Below are positions 36,321-45,258 of a stretch of 64,000 nucleotides of DNA, in pieces. The DNA lies in assembly GCA_046710535.1 (NCBI GenBank), contig JBKEHH010000005.1, positions 62,001 to 126,000 on the forward strand. Reading direction: 5' to 3'. How positions within the stretch are numbered: position 1 is the first letter of the stretch; the number at the start of each line of letters is the position of its first letter. Below the pieces are notes generated by a model. It saw nothing but the letters and a program-made list of their open reading frames with translations. It ran no database searches and was not told the DNA's origin. Source of the stretch: CAWVSB01 sp046710535 (GTDB lineage: Bacteria; Pseudomonadota; Gammaproteobacteria; Pseudomonadales; CAWVSB01). Both the position numbers and the translations under genes were made by a program.

Positions 36321-37568
36321 ATGAACTGTTTTAACTACACTAACGGTAAGTTATATGCCGAAGGCGTGAACTTACAAGAACTTGCCGACAATTATGGTAC
36401 GCCTGCTTATGTCTATTCGCGGGCGGCTTTAGAGCATAATTTTTTAGCTTACAAAAATGCGCTAAACAACGGCAAACACCTTATTTGCTATGCGGTAAAA
36501 GCAAACTCGAACATTGCGGTATTAAATTTATTGGCCAGATTGGGTTCTGGCTTTGATATTGTCTCGGCTGGAGAGTTAGATCGCGTGATAGCCGCTGGTG
36601 GCGATCCCGCTAAAGTCGTTTTCTCTGGGGTTGCAAAAACCGCTGTTGAGATGGCCAAAGCAATTGATGTGGGCATTCATTGTTTTAATGTGGAATCTGT
36701 CAGCGAACTTGAGCTATTACAGGATGTTGCCGCTGCGGTAGATACGATCGTTAATGTATCGCTGCGAGTCAATCCTGATGTCGATGCTAAAACCCACCCT
36801 TATATTTCAACCGGTTTAAAAGAAAACAAGTTTGGTATAGAAATTGACGAAGCGATTAAAGTTTATCGTCAAGGTAAAGACATGCCTAATCTGAAATTAA
36901 CTGGCGTTGACTGTCATATTGGCTCGCAACTTACTGAAATGCGCCCTTTTTTAGACGCCATTGACCGGGTACTTGAATTAGTAGATGCGTTAGCTGAGGA
37001 AGGTATTACTATTGAACATTTAGATCTAGGTGGCGGTTTAGGCGTTTGCTACAAGGACGAAGTACCACCTACCCCAAGTGAATTCTTAACTGCAGTACAA
37101 AATCACTTGGCTGGACGAGATTTACAATTAATTTTCGAACCAGGTCGATCTATAACTGCAAATACTGGTATCCTGCTGACTAGGGTTGAGTACTTGAAGT
37201 CCAATTCGGCAAAAAACTTTGCCATAATCGACGCTGCCATGAATGACATGCTGCGCCCTGCTTTATATGGAGCATGGATGGACATTAAACCCGTACAACC
37301 CAAAAATGACATTGATGCGCTCCGCTACGATGTCGTTGGTCCGGTTTGTGAAACTGGAGATTTTCTAGGTAAAGACCGCGAGCTCGCCATAGCTGAAGGC
37401 GACTTATTGGCTTTATTTGGAGCAGGAGCCTATGGTTTTACCATGGCTTCAAACTACAACAGCCGAGGTAGACCCCCGGAAATAATAGTGGATGGAGAAA
37501 CATGCAACCTCGTTCGCGCCAGAGAAACCGCAACCGATCTAATTCGAGGCGAAACGCTAATGGCGTAA
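36321..37568 (+). CDS. lysA: diaminopimelate decarboxylase
   Basis: This 415-residue PLP enzyme performs the last step of lysine synthesis. Lys60 in CYAVKANSN is the PLP lysine; HIGSQL, EPGRS and the C-terminal CETGDFLG and YGFTMASNYNSRGRP complete the signature. It starts at ATG 36321. Its last 67 bases overlap the upstream candidate start of dapF. Confidence 0.96.
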   Translation: MNCFNYTNGKLYAEGVNLQELADNYGTPAYVYSRAALEHNFLAYKNALNNGKHLICYAVKANSNIAVLNLLARLGSGFDIVSAGELDRVIAAGGDPAKVVFSGVAKTAVEMAKAIDVGIHCFNVESVSELELLQDVAAAVDTIVNVSLRVNPDVDAKTHPYISTGLKENKFGIEIDEAIKVYRQGKDMPNLKLTGVDCHIGSQLTEMRPFLDAIDRVLELVDALAEEGITIEHLDLGGGLGVCYKDEVPPTPSEFLTAVQNHLAGRDLQLIFEPGRSITANTGILLTRVEYLKSNSAKNFAIIDAAMNDMLRPALYGAWMDIKPVQPKNDIDALRYDVVGPVCETGDFLGKDRELAIAEGDLLALFGAGAYGFTMASNYNSRGRPPEIIVDGETCNLVRARETATDLIRGETLMA

Positions 37569-38446
37569 ATCGTCGCAATAATTCGAAGCGAAGTAACAGT
37601 AATAACGCACAACAAAACTTATTGTCGTTTACCAAAATGCACGGCTTGGGTAATGACTTTATTGTACTGGATTTTTTAACGCAACCCAGAGAGATATCGA
37701 GCGAGCTAGTTCGTAAACTAGCCGATAGAAACTTTGGTATTGGCTGTGATCAACTGTTAATTGTTGAAGCGCCAACTCGACCAGAAGCAGATTTTAAATA
37801 TCGTATTTTTAATGCCAATGGTGAAGAAGTTGAGCAGTGCGGTAACGGCGCACGCTGCTTTGCAAAATACGTTATTGATAAAAAACTCACCGGCCTTGAG
37901 ACCATTAAGGTTGAAACCAATACCGGCAATATCGAGTTAAAGGTACTGCCTAATAACTTGGTAGAGGTCAATATGGGTGCGCCAATATTGGAACCGAGCG
38001 AAGTACCTTTTGCCAATAATGAGCAAAAAGCCAACTATGACGTTGATGTTAACGGCGAAACGTTAAGCTTGGGCGCAGTGTCTATGGGCAACCCCCATGG
38101 GATCGTTATTGTTGATGATGTTGCTACCGCTGAAGTAAAAAAAGTTGGTACTGCCTTGCAACAAAGCTCAGCTTTCCCAAACAGTGTAAATGTAGGCTTT
38201 ATGCAAGTGATTGACCGGAGTAATATAAAGTTACGAGTATTAGAACGCGGCGTGGGCGAGACGCTTGCTTGCGGCACTGGCGCTTGCGCAGCTGTAGTTA
38301 GCGGTATTTTACAGAACCAGCTAGATGACACAGTTATGGTTGAGCTACCTGGTGGCAAATTAACTGTAAGTTGGCTCGGCGGCGAACAACCGGTAATAAT
38401 GACCGGTCCTGCAGTTACAGTATATGAAGGCCAATACAAATTATAA
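37502..38446 (+). CDS. dapF: diaminopimelate epimerase (start uncertain; may carry an N-terminal extension)
   Basis: The enzyme epimerises LL- to meso-diaminopimelate for lysine and peptidoglycan. Catalytic cysteines lie in EQCGNGARC and LACGTGACA, and the family's usual N-terminus (FTKMHGLGNDF) begins near 37622. The conserved protein could start at TTG 37622, but no ribosome-binding site precedes it. ATG 37502 has GGAG just upstream, overlaps lysA by 67 bases, and would add about 40 Arg/Asn/Ser-rich residues. The longer form is better supported by the DNA; the shorter by the family. Confidence 0.93.
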   Translation: MQPRSRQRNRNRSNSRRNANGVNRRNNSKRSNSNNAQQNLLSFTKMHGLGNDFIVLDFLTQPREISSELVRKLADRNFGIGCDQLLIVEAPTRPEADFKYRIFNANGEEVEQCGNGARCFAKYVIDKKLTGLETIKVETNTGNIELKVLPNNLVEVNMGAPILEPSEVPFANNEQKANYDVDVNGETLSLGAVSMGNPHGIVIVDDVATAEVKKVGTALQQSSAFPNSVNVGFMQVIDRSNIKLRVLERGVGETLACGTGACAAVVSGILQNQLDDTVMVELPGGKLTVSWLGGEQPVIMTGPAVTVYEGQYKL

Positions 38447-38477
38447 GGCCGTTAAAGAAAAAGGATAACAAACTGAG

Positions 38478-39161
38478 ATGAGCGAACTAAATAAAAATAA
38501 ACAAGCTGATCTAGACCCTGAAGCAGTAGCGGCATTTTTACGCCAAAATACAGAGTTCTTTCTTGATCGTGATGAGCTATTAACATCACTGACCTTAAAG
38601 CATGAAACCGGCGATGCGGTATCTTTAGTTGAGCGGCAGGTGAGCCTATTGCGTGAGCGCAACTTACAAATGCGCCACCGTTTATCGTCTTTAATGAGTG
38701 TTGCCAGAGAAAATGACGTACTGCTAGAAAAAACTCAGCGCTTAGTATTAGCTTTGTTGGAAGCGAAAAACTTAAACCAAGTTATTCGCGCTGTTAACAA
38801 TAGCTTAACTGTAGACTTTAAGGCCGATGTGAGCGCGCTGACAATTATAAGTAGTCAGCAATATGATGACGCTCGGGTGGTAACGGTTGATGAAGCGAGA
38901 GCTGAAATAAGTAGCATTCTCAATAGTAGCCGCGCGGTATGTGGCGTGCTGCGACCTAAAGAACTAGAATTTTTATTCCAAGCGGATGCCAGTAAAATTG
39001 GCTCTGCCGCAGTGGCGCCAATTAGTAATGGCAACACTATCGGTGTTCTAGCCATAGGCAGCGTCGATGCAGACCGCTATCGCTCTAGCATGGGTACTAT
39101 TTTTCTCACTTACGTCAGTGAAGTTCTTAACCGTATATTGCCACAGTTTGTTGAGAAATAA
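38478..39161 (+). CDS. DUF484 family protein
   Basis: The 227-residue protein has a helical N-terminal part (FLRQNTEFFLDRDELL, SLVERQVSLLRERN) and a GAF-like C-terminal domain. This is the DUF484 protein always found between dapF and xerC in gammaproteobacteria; its function is unknown. It follows dapF by about 30 bases. Confidence 0.9.
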   Translation: MSELNKNKQADLDPEAVAAFLRQNTEFFLDRDELLTSLTLKHETGDAVSLVERQVSLLRERNLQMRHRLSSLMSVARENDVLLEKTQRLVLALLEAKNLNQVIRAVNNSLTVDFKADVSALTIISSQQYDDARVVTVDEARAEISSILNSSRAVCGVLRPKELEFLFQADASKIGSAAVAPISNGNTIGVLAIGSVDADRYRSSMGTIFLTYVSEVLNRILPQFVEK

Positions 39162-39173
39162 ACTCAACTCACA

Positions 39174-40097
39174 ATGAGCCTCAGCGCTAACAGCGAGCTT
39201 GAACAAAACATCCAGCAGTATCTGGAATACATCTTAGTCGTTAAGCGCTATTCCAAACACTCCCATGCCGCCTATCGGCGAGACCTAGATAAACTTGCCA
39301 ACTATTGTGCTGACAAGCAATTGGCTACTGCTGCTGCAGTTCATACCGCTGACATCCGTCAGCTTGTTGCACAACTGCATCGGCAAAAGCTTAATGGTAA
39401 AAGCTTACAACGCTTACTTTCTGCGATCCGCAGTTTTTATACTTTTTTAAATCGCCAAGGGCTTTGTAAAACCAATCCTGCAACTGGTGTTAGCGCGCCA
39501 AAAACCCCACGACCACTACCCAAGGTGCTAGATACTGACCAAATGTCGCAGCTATTTAACGCGCCTAGCGATGACTGGATTGATTGCCGTGATATGGCGA
39601 TGATGGAATTATTTTACTCCTCAGGGCTACGCTTGTCTGAATTAGCCACACTGCGAATTAATGACTTAGATATAAGTGAAGGCATTGTTAACGTCACCGG
39701 TAAGGGCATTAAACAGCGAGTATTACCCGTAGGGAAAATGGCCTTAACCGCGATAAAAAAATGGCTGAAAGTACGGCCAGCGAAATTATCAAATGCCAAT
39801 GACAATACGATGTTTATTAGCTCGCGTGGCACCGCCATTAGCAACCGCACCATTCAAGTACGGCTTAAACAACAAGCGATAAAACAAGGCCTGCCACAAC
39901 ATTTGCATCCGCATATGCTGCGCCATTCTTTTGCCAGTCATATGCTAGAGTCCAGCGGAGACCTTCGTAGCGTGCAAGAAATGCTGGGGCATGCCAACAT
40001 TACTACTACTCAGGTTTATACTCATTTAGACTTTCAACATTTAGCTCAGGTATACGATAACGCTCATCCTAGGGCCAATAAAAAAAATCGGGATTAA
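39174..40097 (+). CDS. xerC: tyrosine recombinase XerC
   Basis: The 307-residue recombinase acts with XerD at dif to resolve chromosome dimers. The N-terminal SAM-like domain spans about 10-100. The catalytic set is complete: SSGLRLSEL (Arg), TGKGIKQR (Lys), HMLRHSFASH (His-Arg) and MLGHANITTTQVYTH (His and nucleophile Tyr). It starts 12 bases after the DUF484 stop, in the lysA-dapF-DUF484-xerC operon. Confidence 0.95.
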   Translation: MSLSANSELEQNIQQYLEYILVVKRYSKHSHAAYRRDLDKLANYCADKQLATAAAVHTADIRQLVAQLHRQKLNGKSLQRLLSAIRSFYTFLNRQGLCKTNPATGVSAPKTPRPLPKVLDTDQMSQLFNAPSDDWIDCRDMAMMELFYSSGLRLSELATLRINDLDISEGIVNVTGKGIKQRVLPVGKMALTAIKKWLKVRPAKLSNANDNTMFISSRGTAISNRTIQVRLKQQAIKQGLPQHLHPHMLRHSFASHMLESSGDLRSVQEMLGHANITTTQVYTHLDFQHLAQVYDNAHPRANKKNRD

Positions 40098-40099
40098 TC

Positions 40100-40561
40100 A
40101 TGAACACTCAATCAATTGCAGAAATTATTCAAATAATTAGTGCCGTCGGGGTTATTGCCTCAGTACTCTATCTGGCGATTCAAATTCGGCAAAACACTCG
40201 CTCGGAAAGATCCAGTACTCAACAACAATTAACCGACCGCATTCATAACCGGCTACTGCTAGTGGCCACCAACACCGACTTAGCGGCGCTTATTGCCGCC
40301 GATTGGAGCACTACAAAATTCACTGACACCGAGCAAATACAAATCCGCTATTGGCTTGCTGCCATTATCGCTGACATTAAAGGTATCCATGCTCAATACA
40401 AGCTGGGGTTAGTGACTAAATCTGCCTTGCTTGGAAGAATTACCATTATTAAACAGGGTGTTTTTAAAACCGAGATAGCTGTCTCTACCTGGAATAATGT
40501 CAAAGGGGAGTCTGAGGCCGACTTCATTAACTGGTTTGAAAAACATATTATCAATACCTAA
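40100..40561 (+). CDS. hypothetical membrane-anchored protein, 153 residues
   Basis: A single hydrophobic segment covers residues about 6-28, followed by QIRQNTRSER and a helical soluble part with many polar residues. The layout, with one N-terminal helix and a short basic linker, is common to a family of uncharacterised proteins in marine gammaproteobacteria. I cannot name a function. It begins 2 bases after the xerC stop, so it is probably in the same transcript. Confidence 0.5.
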   Translation: MNTQSIAEIIQIISAVGVIASVLYLAIQIRQNTRSERSSTQQQLTDRIHNRLLLVATNTDLAALIAADWSTTKFTDTEQIQIRYWLAAIIADIKGIHAQYKLGLVTKSALLGRITIIKQGVFKTEIAVSTWNNVKGESEADFINWFEKHIINT

Positions 40562-40587
40562 AAATAATAAAAATATCTGGAGCAACG

Positions 40588-40857
40588 ATGAGTTTTGACA
40601 GTAGTGAAAGAGCCAAGTCTTACTGGCGAGACAATCTTAAAATTATGGCCAGTTTATTGCTGGTCTGGTTTGCAGTCTCATTTGGCTTTGGTATTTTATT
40701 AGTAGATCAACTTAATGCCATCCAACTAGGTGGCTTCAAGCTTGGCTTCTGGTTTGCTCAGCAAGGTTCAATTTATGTATTCGTCGTTTTAATTTTCATT
40801 TATATCGCAAAAATGAATCGTCTTGATAAAAAATATAACGTCCGAGAAGACGACTAA
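40588..40857 (+). CDS. DUF4212 small subunit of a sodium/solute symporter
   Basis: The 89-residue protein has two membrane helices (about 22-42 and 66-83) and a motif YWRDNLKIM near the start, as in DUF4212. Such proteins are the small partners of the large symporter encoded next. GGAG precedes the ATG. It is 3 bases from the symporter gene, so the two are co-translated. Confidence 0.85.
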   Translation: MSFDSSERAKSYWRDNLKIMASLLLVWFAVSFGFGILLVDQLNAIQLGGFKLGFWFAQQGSIYVFVVLIFIYIAKMNRLDKKYNVREDD

Positions 40858-40860
40858 TCT

Positions 40861-42567
40861 ATGGATATCCAATCACTAACCTTCATTATTATTGGCTCTA
40901 GCTTCGCCTTATATATCGCCATAGCAATATGGGCCAGAGCAAGCTCTACTAAAGAATTCTATATCGCTGGCGGCGGCGTTCACCCAATTGCTAACGGCAT
41001 GGCAACAGCAGCAGACTGGATGTCAGCGGCGTCGTTTATTTCTATGGCGGGATTAATTTCATTTATGGGCTACGACGGCGCCGTTTATTTAATGGGCTGG
41101 ACCGGCGGCTACGTTCTACTAGCTCTATGTATAGCTCCTTATTTAAGAAAGTTCGGCAAATTTACCGTGCCTGATTTTATTGGTGACCGCTACTATTCTC
41201 AGACCGCACGAACCGTTGCTGTGATCTGTGCGATCTTTGTTTCATTTACTTATATTGCTGGGCAAATGCGTGGTGTTGGCGTGGTGTTCTCGCGCTTTTT
41301 AGAAGTAGAAATAGCCACTGGCGTCCTGATCGGCATAGGCGTTGTGTTCTTTTATGCGGTACTGGGCGGCATGAAAAGCATTACCTACACCCAAGTTGCA
41401 CAATACTGCGTACTAATATTTGCTTATATGGTGCCGGCTGTTTTCATCTCTATTCTGATGACCGGAAATGTAATTCCACAACTGGGTTTTGGTGACACTT
41501 TAGTTGGGGAACCCGGTGTTTATCTGCTGGACAAACTTGATGGCTTGTCAGCTGAATTAGGTTTTACCGAATATACTCAAGGCAGTAAATCGACTATTGA
41601 TATGTTCTTTATTACCGCCGCTTTGATGGTGGGAACTGCTGGCTTGCCCCATGTTATTGTGCGTTTTTTCACTGTACCTAAAGTGCGCGATGCGCGTAAG
41701 TCAGCCGGCTGGGCTCTGCTATTTATTATGCTGTTATATACAACGGCACCTGCAGTTGCATCGTTTGCTCGGGTTAATATGATTGACACTATTAACGGCG
41801 TCGATGGCCAAGGCACCTTAGCGACACAAGCCCCAAGCTGGATCGAAAACTGGCAACGAACAGGGCTAATTAGTTGGCAAGATAACAACCAGGACGGTCG
41901 CATGTTCTACTCTGGTGACAACCGCAATGAAATGACCATAGATAGAGATATTATGGTTTTAGCCAACCCTGAAATTGCTAACTTGCCAATTTGGGTTATC
42001 GCGCTAGTTGCCGCCGGAGCAATCGCTGCAGCACTATCTACCTCAGCAGGCTTATTACTGGTGATTTCCACCTCTGTTTCACATGACTTACTAAAACGAA
42101 ATTTAATGCCCAATATTACTGATAAGCAAGAGCTGATCTATGCACGGCTTGCGGCGGCAGTGGCGATTTGTATTGCTGGTTATTTAGGCATCAATCCGCC
42201 CGCATTTGTGGCCCAAGTAGTGGCATTTGCGTTTGGTCTGGCAGCCGCATCATTTTTTCCTGCAATTATTTTAGGTATTTTTTATAAACCGATGAATAAA
42301 GAAGGTGCCATTAGCGGCATGGTGGTGGGGATATTGTTTACCGCTGCCTATATTATTTATTTTAAATTTATTAATTCTGCGGCAAATAATAGTGATAACT
42401 GGCTATTCGGCATTTCGCCTGAGGGAATTGGCACACTGGGAATGATATTTAATTTTACTATCGCCCTGCTGGTGCATAGATTTACGCCAGACGCACCGCA
42501 GGAAGTTCAACAACTAGTTGAGACGATTAGATACCCTAAGGGAGTGACAAAAGCTTACGAACATTAG
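40861..42567 (+). CDS. sodium/solute symporter (ActP-like, SSS family)
   Basis: This 568-residue inner-membrane protein has about 13 helices and the SSS-family core: EFYIAGGGV near 31, ATAADWMSAASFI near 53, and a Na+-site region around SAGLLLVIS. Acetate-type symporters (ActP) have this layout, and the DUF4212 partner fits a short-chain acid transporter. A soluble insert near 300-360 contains a DNNQDG sequence. The substrate is inferred only. It interrupts the usual xerC-yigB neighbourhood. Confidence 0.88.
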   Translation: MDIQSLTFIIIGSSFALYIAIAIWARASSTKEFYIAGGGVHPIANGMATAADWMSAASFISMAGLISFMGYDGAVYLMGWTGGYVLLALCIAPYLRKFGKFTVPDFIGDRYYSQTARTVAVICAIFVSFTYIAGQMRGVGVVFSRFLEVEIATGVLIGIGVVFFYAVLGGMKSITYTQVAQYCVLIFAYMVPAVFISILMTGNVIPQLGFGDTLVGEPGVYLLDKLDGLSAELGFTEYTQGSKSTIDMFFITAALMVGTAGLPHVIVRFFTVPKVRDARKSAGWALLFIMLLYTTAPAVASFARVNMIDTINGVDGQGTLATQAPSWIENWQRTGLISWQDNNQDGRMFYSGDNRNEMTIDRDIMVLANPEIANLPIWVIALVAAGAIAAALSTSAGLLLVISTSVSHDLLKRNLMPNITDKQELIYARLAAAVAICIAGYLGINPPAFVAQVVAFAFGLAAASFFPAIILGIFYKPMNKEGAISGMVVGILFTAAYIIYFKFINSAANNSDNWLFGISPEGIGTLGMIFNFTIALLVHRFTPDAPQEVQQLVETIRYPKGVTKAYEH

Positions 42568-42584
42568 GAGAGTAAATGTTAGCC

Positions 42585-43688
42585 CTACTCTTCAATAACA
42601 ATGTGATCCATAAAATCAGTGCCTGGGCGGCCGTAGTAGAAACCTTGAATACAATCAAATTCTAAGTCAATACAACATTTAGCCTCGCCTTCGCTACTAA
42701 TGCCTTCTGCCAACGCTTTGCTACCAGTGCTTTTACACATAGCTACCAGCATTTTAACCATCTTACGACGTTTCTCGTCGGCCTTATCAATGTCACGTAG
42801 TAAGGCCATATCGAATTTTAAGTACGCTGCCGGAGCTTCAATTAGCTCTAGCAGACGCGCTTGGCCAGCACCAAAGTCATCATAGGCCAGCTTAATATCC
42901 ATACTATCTAAGGTATTGCCTAAATCTTTCATCAGTTCAATATCGGTTACTGCTTGCTCATGAATTTCTAGTACTAAATTAAGATTAGGATATTGCTGTT
43001 GCGATGTCTGCAGCGATCTAAACAAGCGATCTGTATCGTGCATCTCATCGGGATGAATATTTAAAAATAGCTCACCTTTATAATTGTGTTCATGCGCAGT
43101 CTTAATACCTTCTTCTCGAAACAGCTCACTTAGTTCGACTGCCTTGTGAAAGCTTTCAGAAATATGAAACAAGGGCCCAGGGTTTTCAGACAAATTAGGG
43201 TGACGACCACGACCTAATGATTCGTGGCCGAAAATTGATAAGTCACTCACATTAACTAGAGGCTGGTAATAAGGCATGATCATTCTGCCATCAATCATTT
43301 CTTGTAGCTCTTTAATCCCAACCGGTAATTGAGCCGATAAGGCCTCCATTCCAATGACTGTCATTGACGATGAGTCTTGCTCTGCTTGTGCTTCAAGAAT
43401 AACCCGCACTTCTACATTGGCAAAATGAACAACATCACCATGATTAAGAATTTGCTCGCCGCGGATACGGATACGATTTACAAAACAGCCATTAGTACTA
43501 TTGTTATCTCGCAGTATTAGCTTGTCGCCATTGGCTACCAAATTGGCATGCAGCCGAGAAACATCGGTAGAGTTTAGGCTAAGCTCTAGGCCATCTTGAC
43601 GGCCGACTGAAAAAGGAAAGCGACTCACAGGAACACGACTCATAGTGAAGTCGTCAAAAATGTAACCCTCAATAATCCAATTAGCCAT
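42585..43688 (-). CDS. FHA-EAL protein, predicted cyclic-di-GMP phosphodiesterase
   Basis: The protein has 367 residues. Residues about 22-100 form an FHA domain (FSVGRQDG, SRLHANL, NSTNGCFVN), which binds phosphothreonine. Residues about 130-365 form an EAL domain. Its metal- and substrate-binding positions look intact: E in GHESLGRG, N in LNIHPDEM, E in LEIHEQ, DD in YDDFGAG, K in LKFD, E in LAEG, Q in IQGFYYG. An active c-di-GMP phosphodiesterase steered by Ser/Thr phosphorylation is the likely role. No kinase or phosphatase gene is adjacent. It converges on the symporter gene. Confidence 0.85.
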   Translation of the reverse strand: MANWIIEGYIFDDFTMSRVPVSRFPFSVGRQDGLELSLNSTDVSRLHANLVANGDKLILRDNNSTNGCFVNRIRIRGEQILNHGDVVHFANVEVRVILEAQAEQDSSSMTVIGMEALSAQLPVGIKELQEMIDGRMIMPYYQPLVNVSDLSIFGHESLGRGRHPNLSENPGPLFHISESFHKAVELSELFREEGIKTAHEHNYKGELFLNIHPDEMHDTDRLFRSLQTSQQQYPNLNLVLEIHEQAVTDIELMKDLGNTLDSMDIKLAYDDFGAGQARLLELIEAPAAYLKFDMALLRDIDKADEKRRKMVKMLVAMCKSTGSKALAEGISSEGEAKCCIDLEFDCIQGFYYGRPGTDFMDHIVIEE

Positions 43689-43835
43689 GCAGTAATAATC
43701 CCACGTAAATCCGTGTCAATCTTATAGTCGGAGCTTAGTATAACGAGTTTTTAGCCCCAGACCACTACTTGTATTTTTGCTAGAAATAGCGATCATACGA
43801 CTTTGTTATCTAACTGAAAATCAGTAAGGCTGCGC

Positions 43836-44552
43836 ATGCCCCATATCCAAGTGATCACTTTCGATTTAGACGATACGCTCTGGGATATAATGCCAGTATT
43901 AGTTAATGCCGAACAGCAAGTATATAACTGGCTTACACTTCATTATCCGAGCTTATGTAAAAAGTACGATCGGCTACAGTTACGCCACCGTAACTTTGAG
44001 TTTGTACAAACATTACCCGAGCTAAAGCATCAATTAACGCAGCTACGCATAAGAGCACTAGCTGCTACCTTGGCCGCAGAGGGAATTGCAGAAGAAGAAG
44101 CACTAGCCGCATCTAACACCGCATTTGAAATATTTATTAGGGCCAGACACGAGGTCACACTTTTCGATCACACAACGTCCTTACTCTCATCCTTAGCTAA
44201 AAATTACCGACTAGGCGTACTGACAAATGGCAACGCGGATGTAAACAGAATCGGGCTTGGAGAATATTTCGACTTTTCACTATCATCAGAACAACTTAAT
44301 GCCAGTAAACCGCAGCGAGACCACTTTGAAGCAGCCGAAAAGTATTGTAATTGCTTGCCTAAAAACATGCTGCATATTGGTGATCATCCTCGTAAAGATG
44401 TGCAAGCTGCTATCGACTATGACTGGCATTCTATTTGGGTTAATTTTGACAATACCAAATGGCGCGGCAGGGGTAATCCGAGTGCGATTGTTGGTTCCTT
44501 AGAAGAAATTCCAGCGGCAATTGATGCTATCGAGCGCTCGAGTAGTGATTGA
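43836..44552 (+). CDS. yigB: HAD-superfamily hydrolase, YigB type
   Basis: The 238-residue protein has motif I DLDDTLWD near 9-16, motif II LTNGN near 128, a Lys for motif III in ASKPQRDHF, and motif IV GDHPRKDVQAA. YigB of E. coli dephosphorylates FMN and other phosphates; the gene there also follows xerC. Phosphatase activity is well supported, the physiological substrate is not. Confidence 0.82.
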   Translation: MPHIQVITFDLDDTLWDIMPVLVNAEQQVYNWLTLHYPSLCKKYDRLQLRHRNFEFVQTLPELKHQLTQLRIRALAATLAAEGIAEEEALAASNTAFEIFIRARHEVTLFDHTTSLLSSLAKNYRLGVLTNGNADVNRIGLGEYFDFSLSSEQLNASKPQRDHFEAAEKYCNCLPKNMLHIGDHPRKDVQAAIDYDWHSIWVNFDNTKWRGRGNPSAIVGSLEEIPAAIDAIERSSSD

Positions 44553-45201
44553 GAAAAATAACCCAGTAATCGGCATAAGTAGCTGCTTGCTGGGCGAGGA
44601 GGTGCGCTATGACGGCGGCCATAGTCGACATCAGCCAATTGTTGAACTGATTGAATCCAACAATACAATAATTCGTTTTTGCCCAGAGGTTTCAGCTCAG
44701 CTAGGGACGCCGAGACCACCAGTGGAACTCATTACCAGTGACAGTCAGATTTATGCGTTAGGTCGCAATGACTCGACGCTAGACGTAACAACAGCATTAA
44801 ATAAAGTAGCGACAACATTGATTAACAAGCTGATAACAGAAAATGCCGTTGCCTATATTTTTAAGTCTAGATCGCCTAGCTGTGGAGTCGGCTCCACGCC
44901 ACTGCTCAACACCAAAAAAGAAGCGTTTAGTTTTACAGATGGGTTAGTAGCTGCAGCGGTATTAGAGCAATTACCTACTTTAATTGTAGTTGACGAAACA
45001 GCAGTTAATAGCATGGCCCAGTGCGAGCGTTTTAATGTTGCTTGTCAACTTGCCCTCGTCTATCACAGCGCTAGCGAGACAGAGCAAACCTTGCAACGCA
45101 GCCAAACACTGTTCCCCTCGCTACAATTTGTCCGGTCTACAATCGATCTAAGGTGGCAAGACATTCTGAACACCCATATTTTTCCTATACTAAATGCGTA
45201 A
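44545..45201 (+). CDS. DUF523 family protein
   Basis: The protein is recognised by IGISSCLLGEEVRYDGGH near the start and FKSRSPSCGVG in the middle, both typical of DUF523, a widespread family of unknown activity with conserved Cys residues. I placed the start at GTG 44545, which overlaps the HAD stop by 8 bases; an ATG at 44524 would add seven residues. Neither has a clear ribosome-binding site, so translation may be coupled to the upstream gene. It is followed by a strong terminator. Confidence 0.82.
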   Translation: MIEKNNPVIGISSCLLGEEVRYDGGHSRHQPIVELIESNNTIIRFCPEVSAQLGTPRPPVELITSDSQIYALGRNDSTLDVTTALNKVATTLINKLITENAVAYIFKSRSPSCGVGSTPLLNTKKEAFSFTDGLVAAAVLEQLPTLIVVDETAVNSMAQCERFNVACQLALVYHSASETEQTLQRSQTLFPSLQFVRSTIDLRWQDILNTHIFPILNA

Positions 45202-45212
45202 ATAACAGGCAT

Positions 45213-45244
45213 TAAAAAAGGGACGCAATTGCGTCCCTTTTTTA
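45213..45244. terminator. bidirectional intrinsic terminator
   Basis: A perfect 16-bp inverted repeat, TAAAAAAGGGACGCAA and its complement, lies between the converging DUF523 and amtB genes. GC core and flanking A/T runs allow termination of both. Confidence 0.92.
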
Positions 45245-45258
45245 GAGTAACTGCTATG

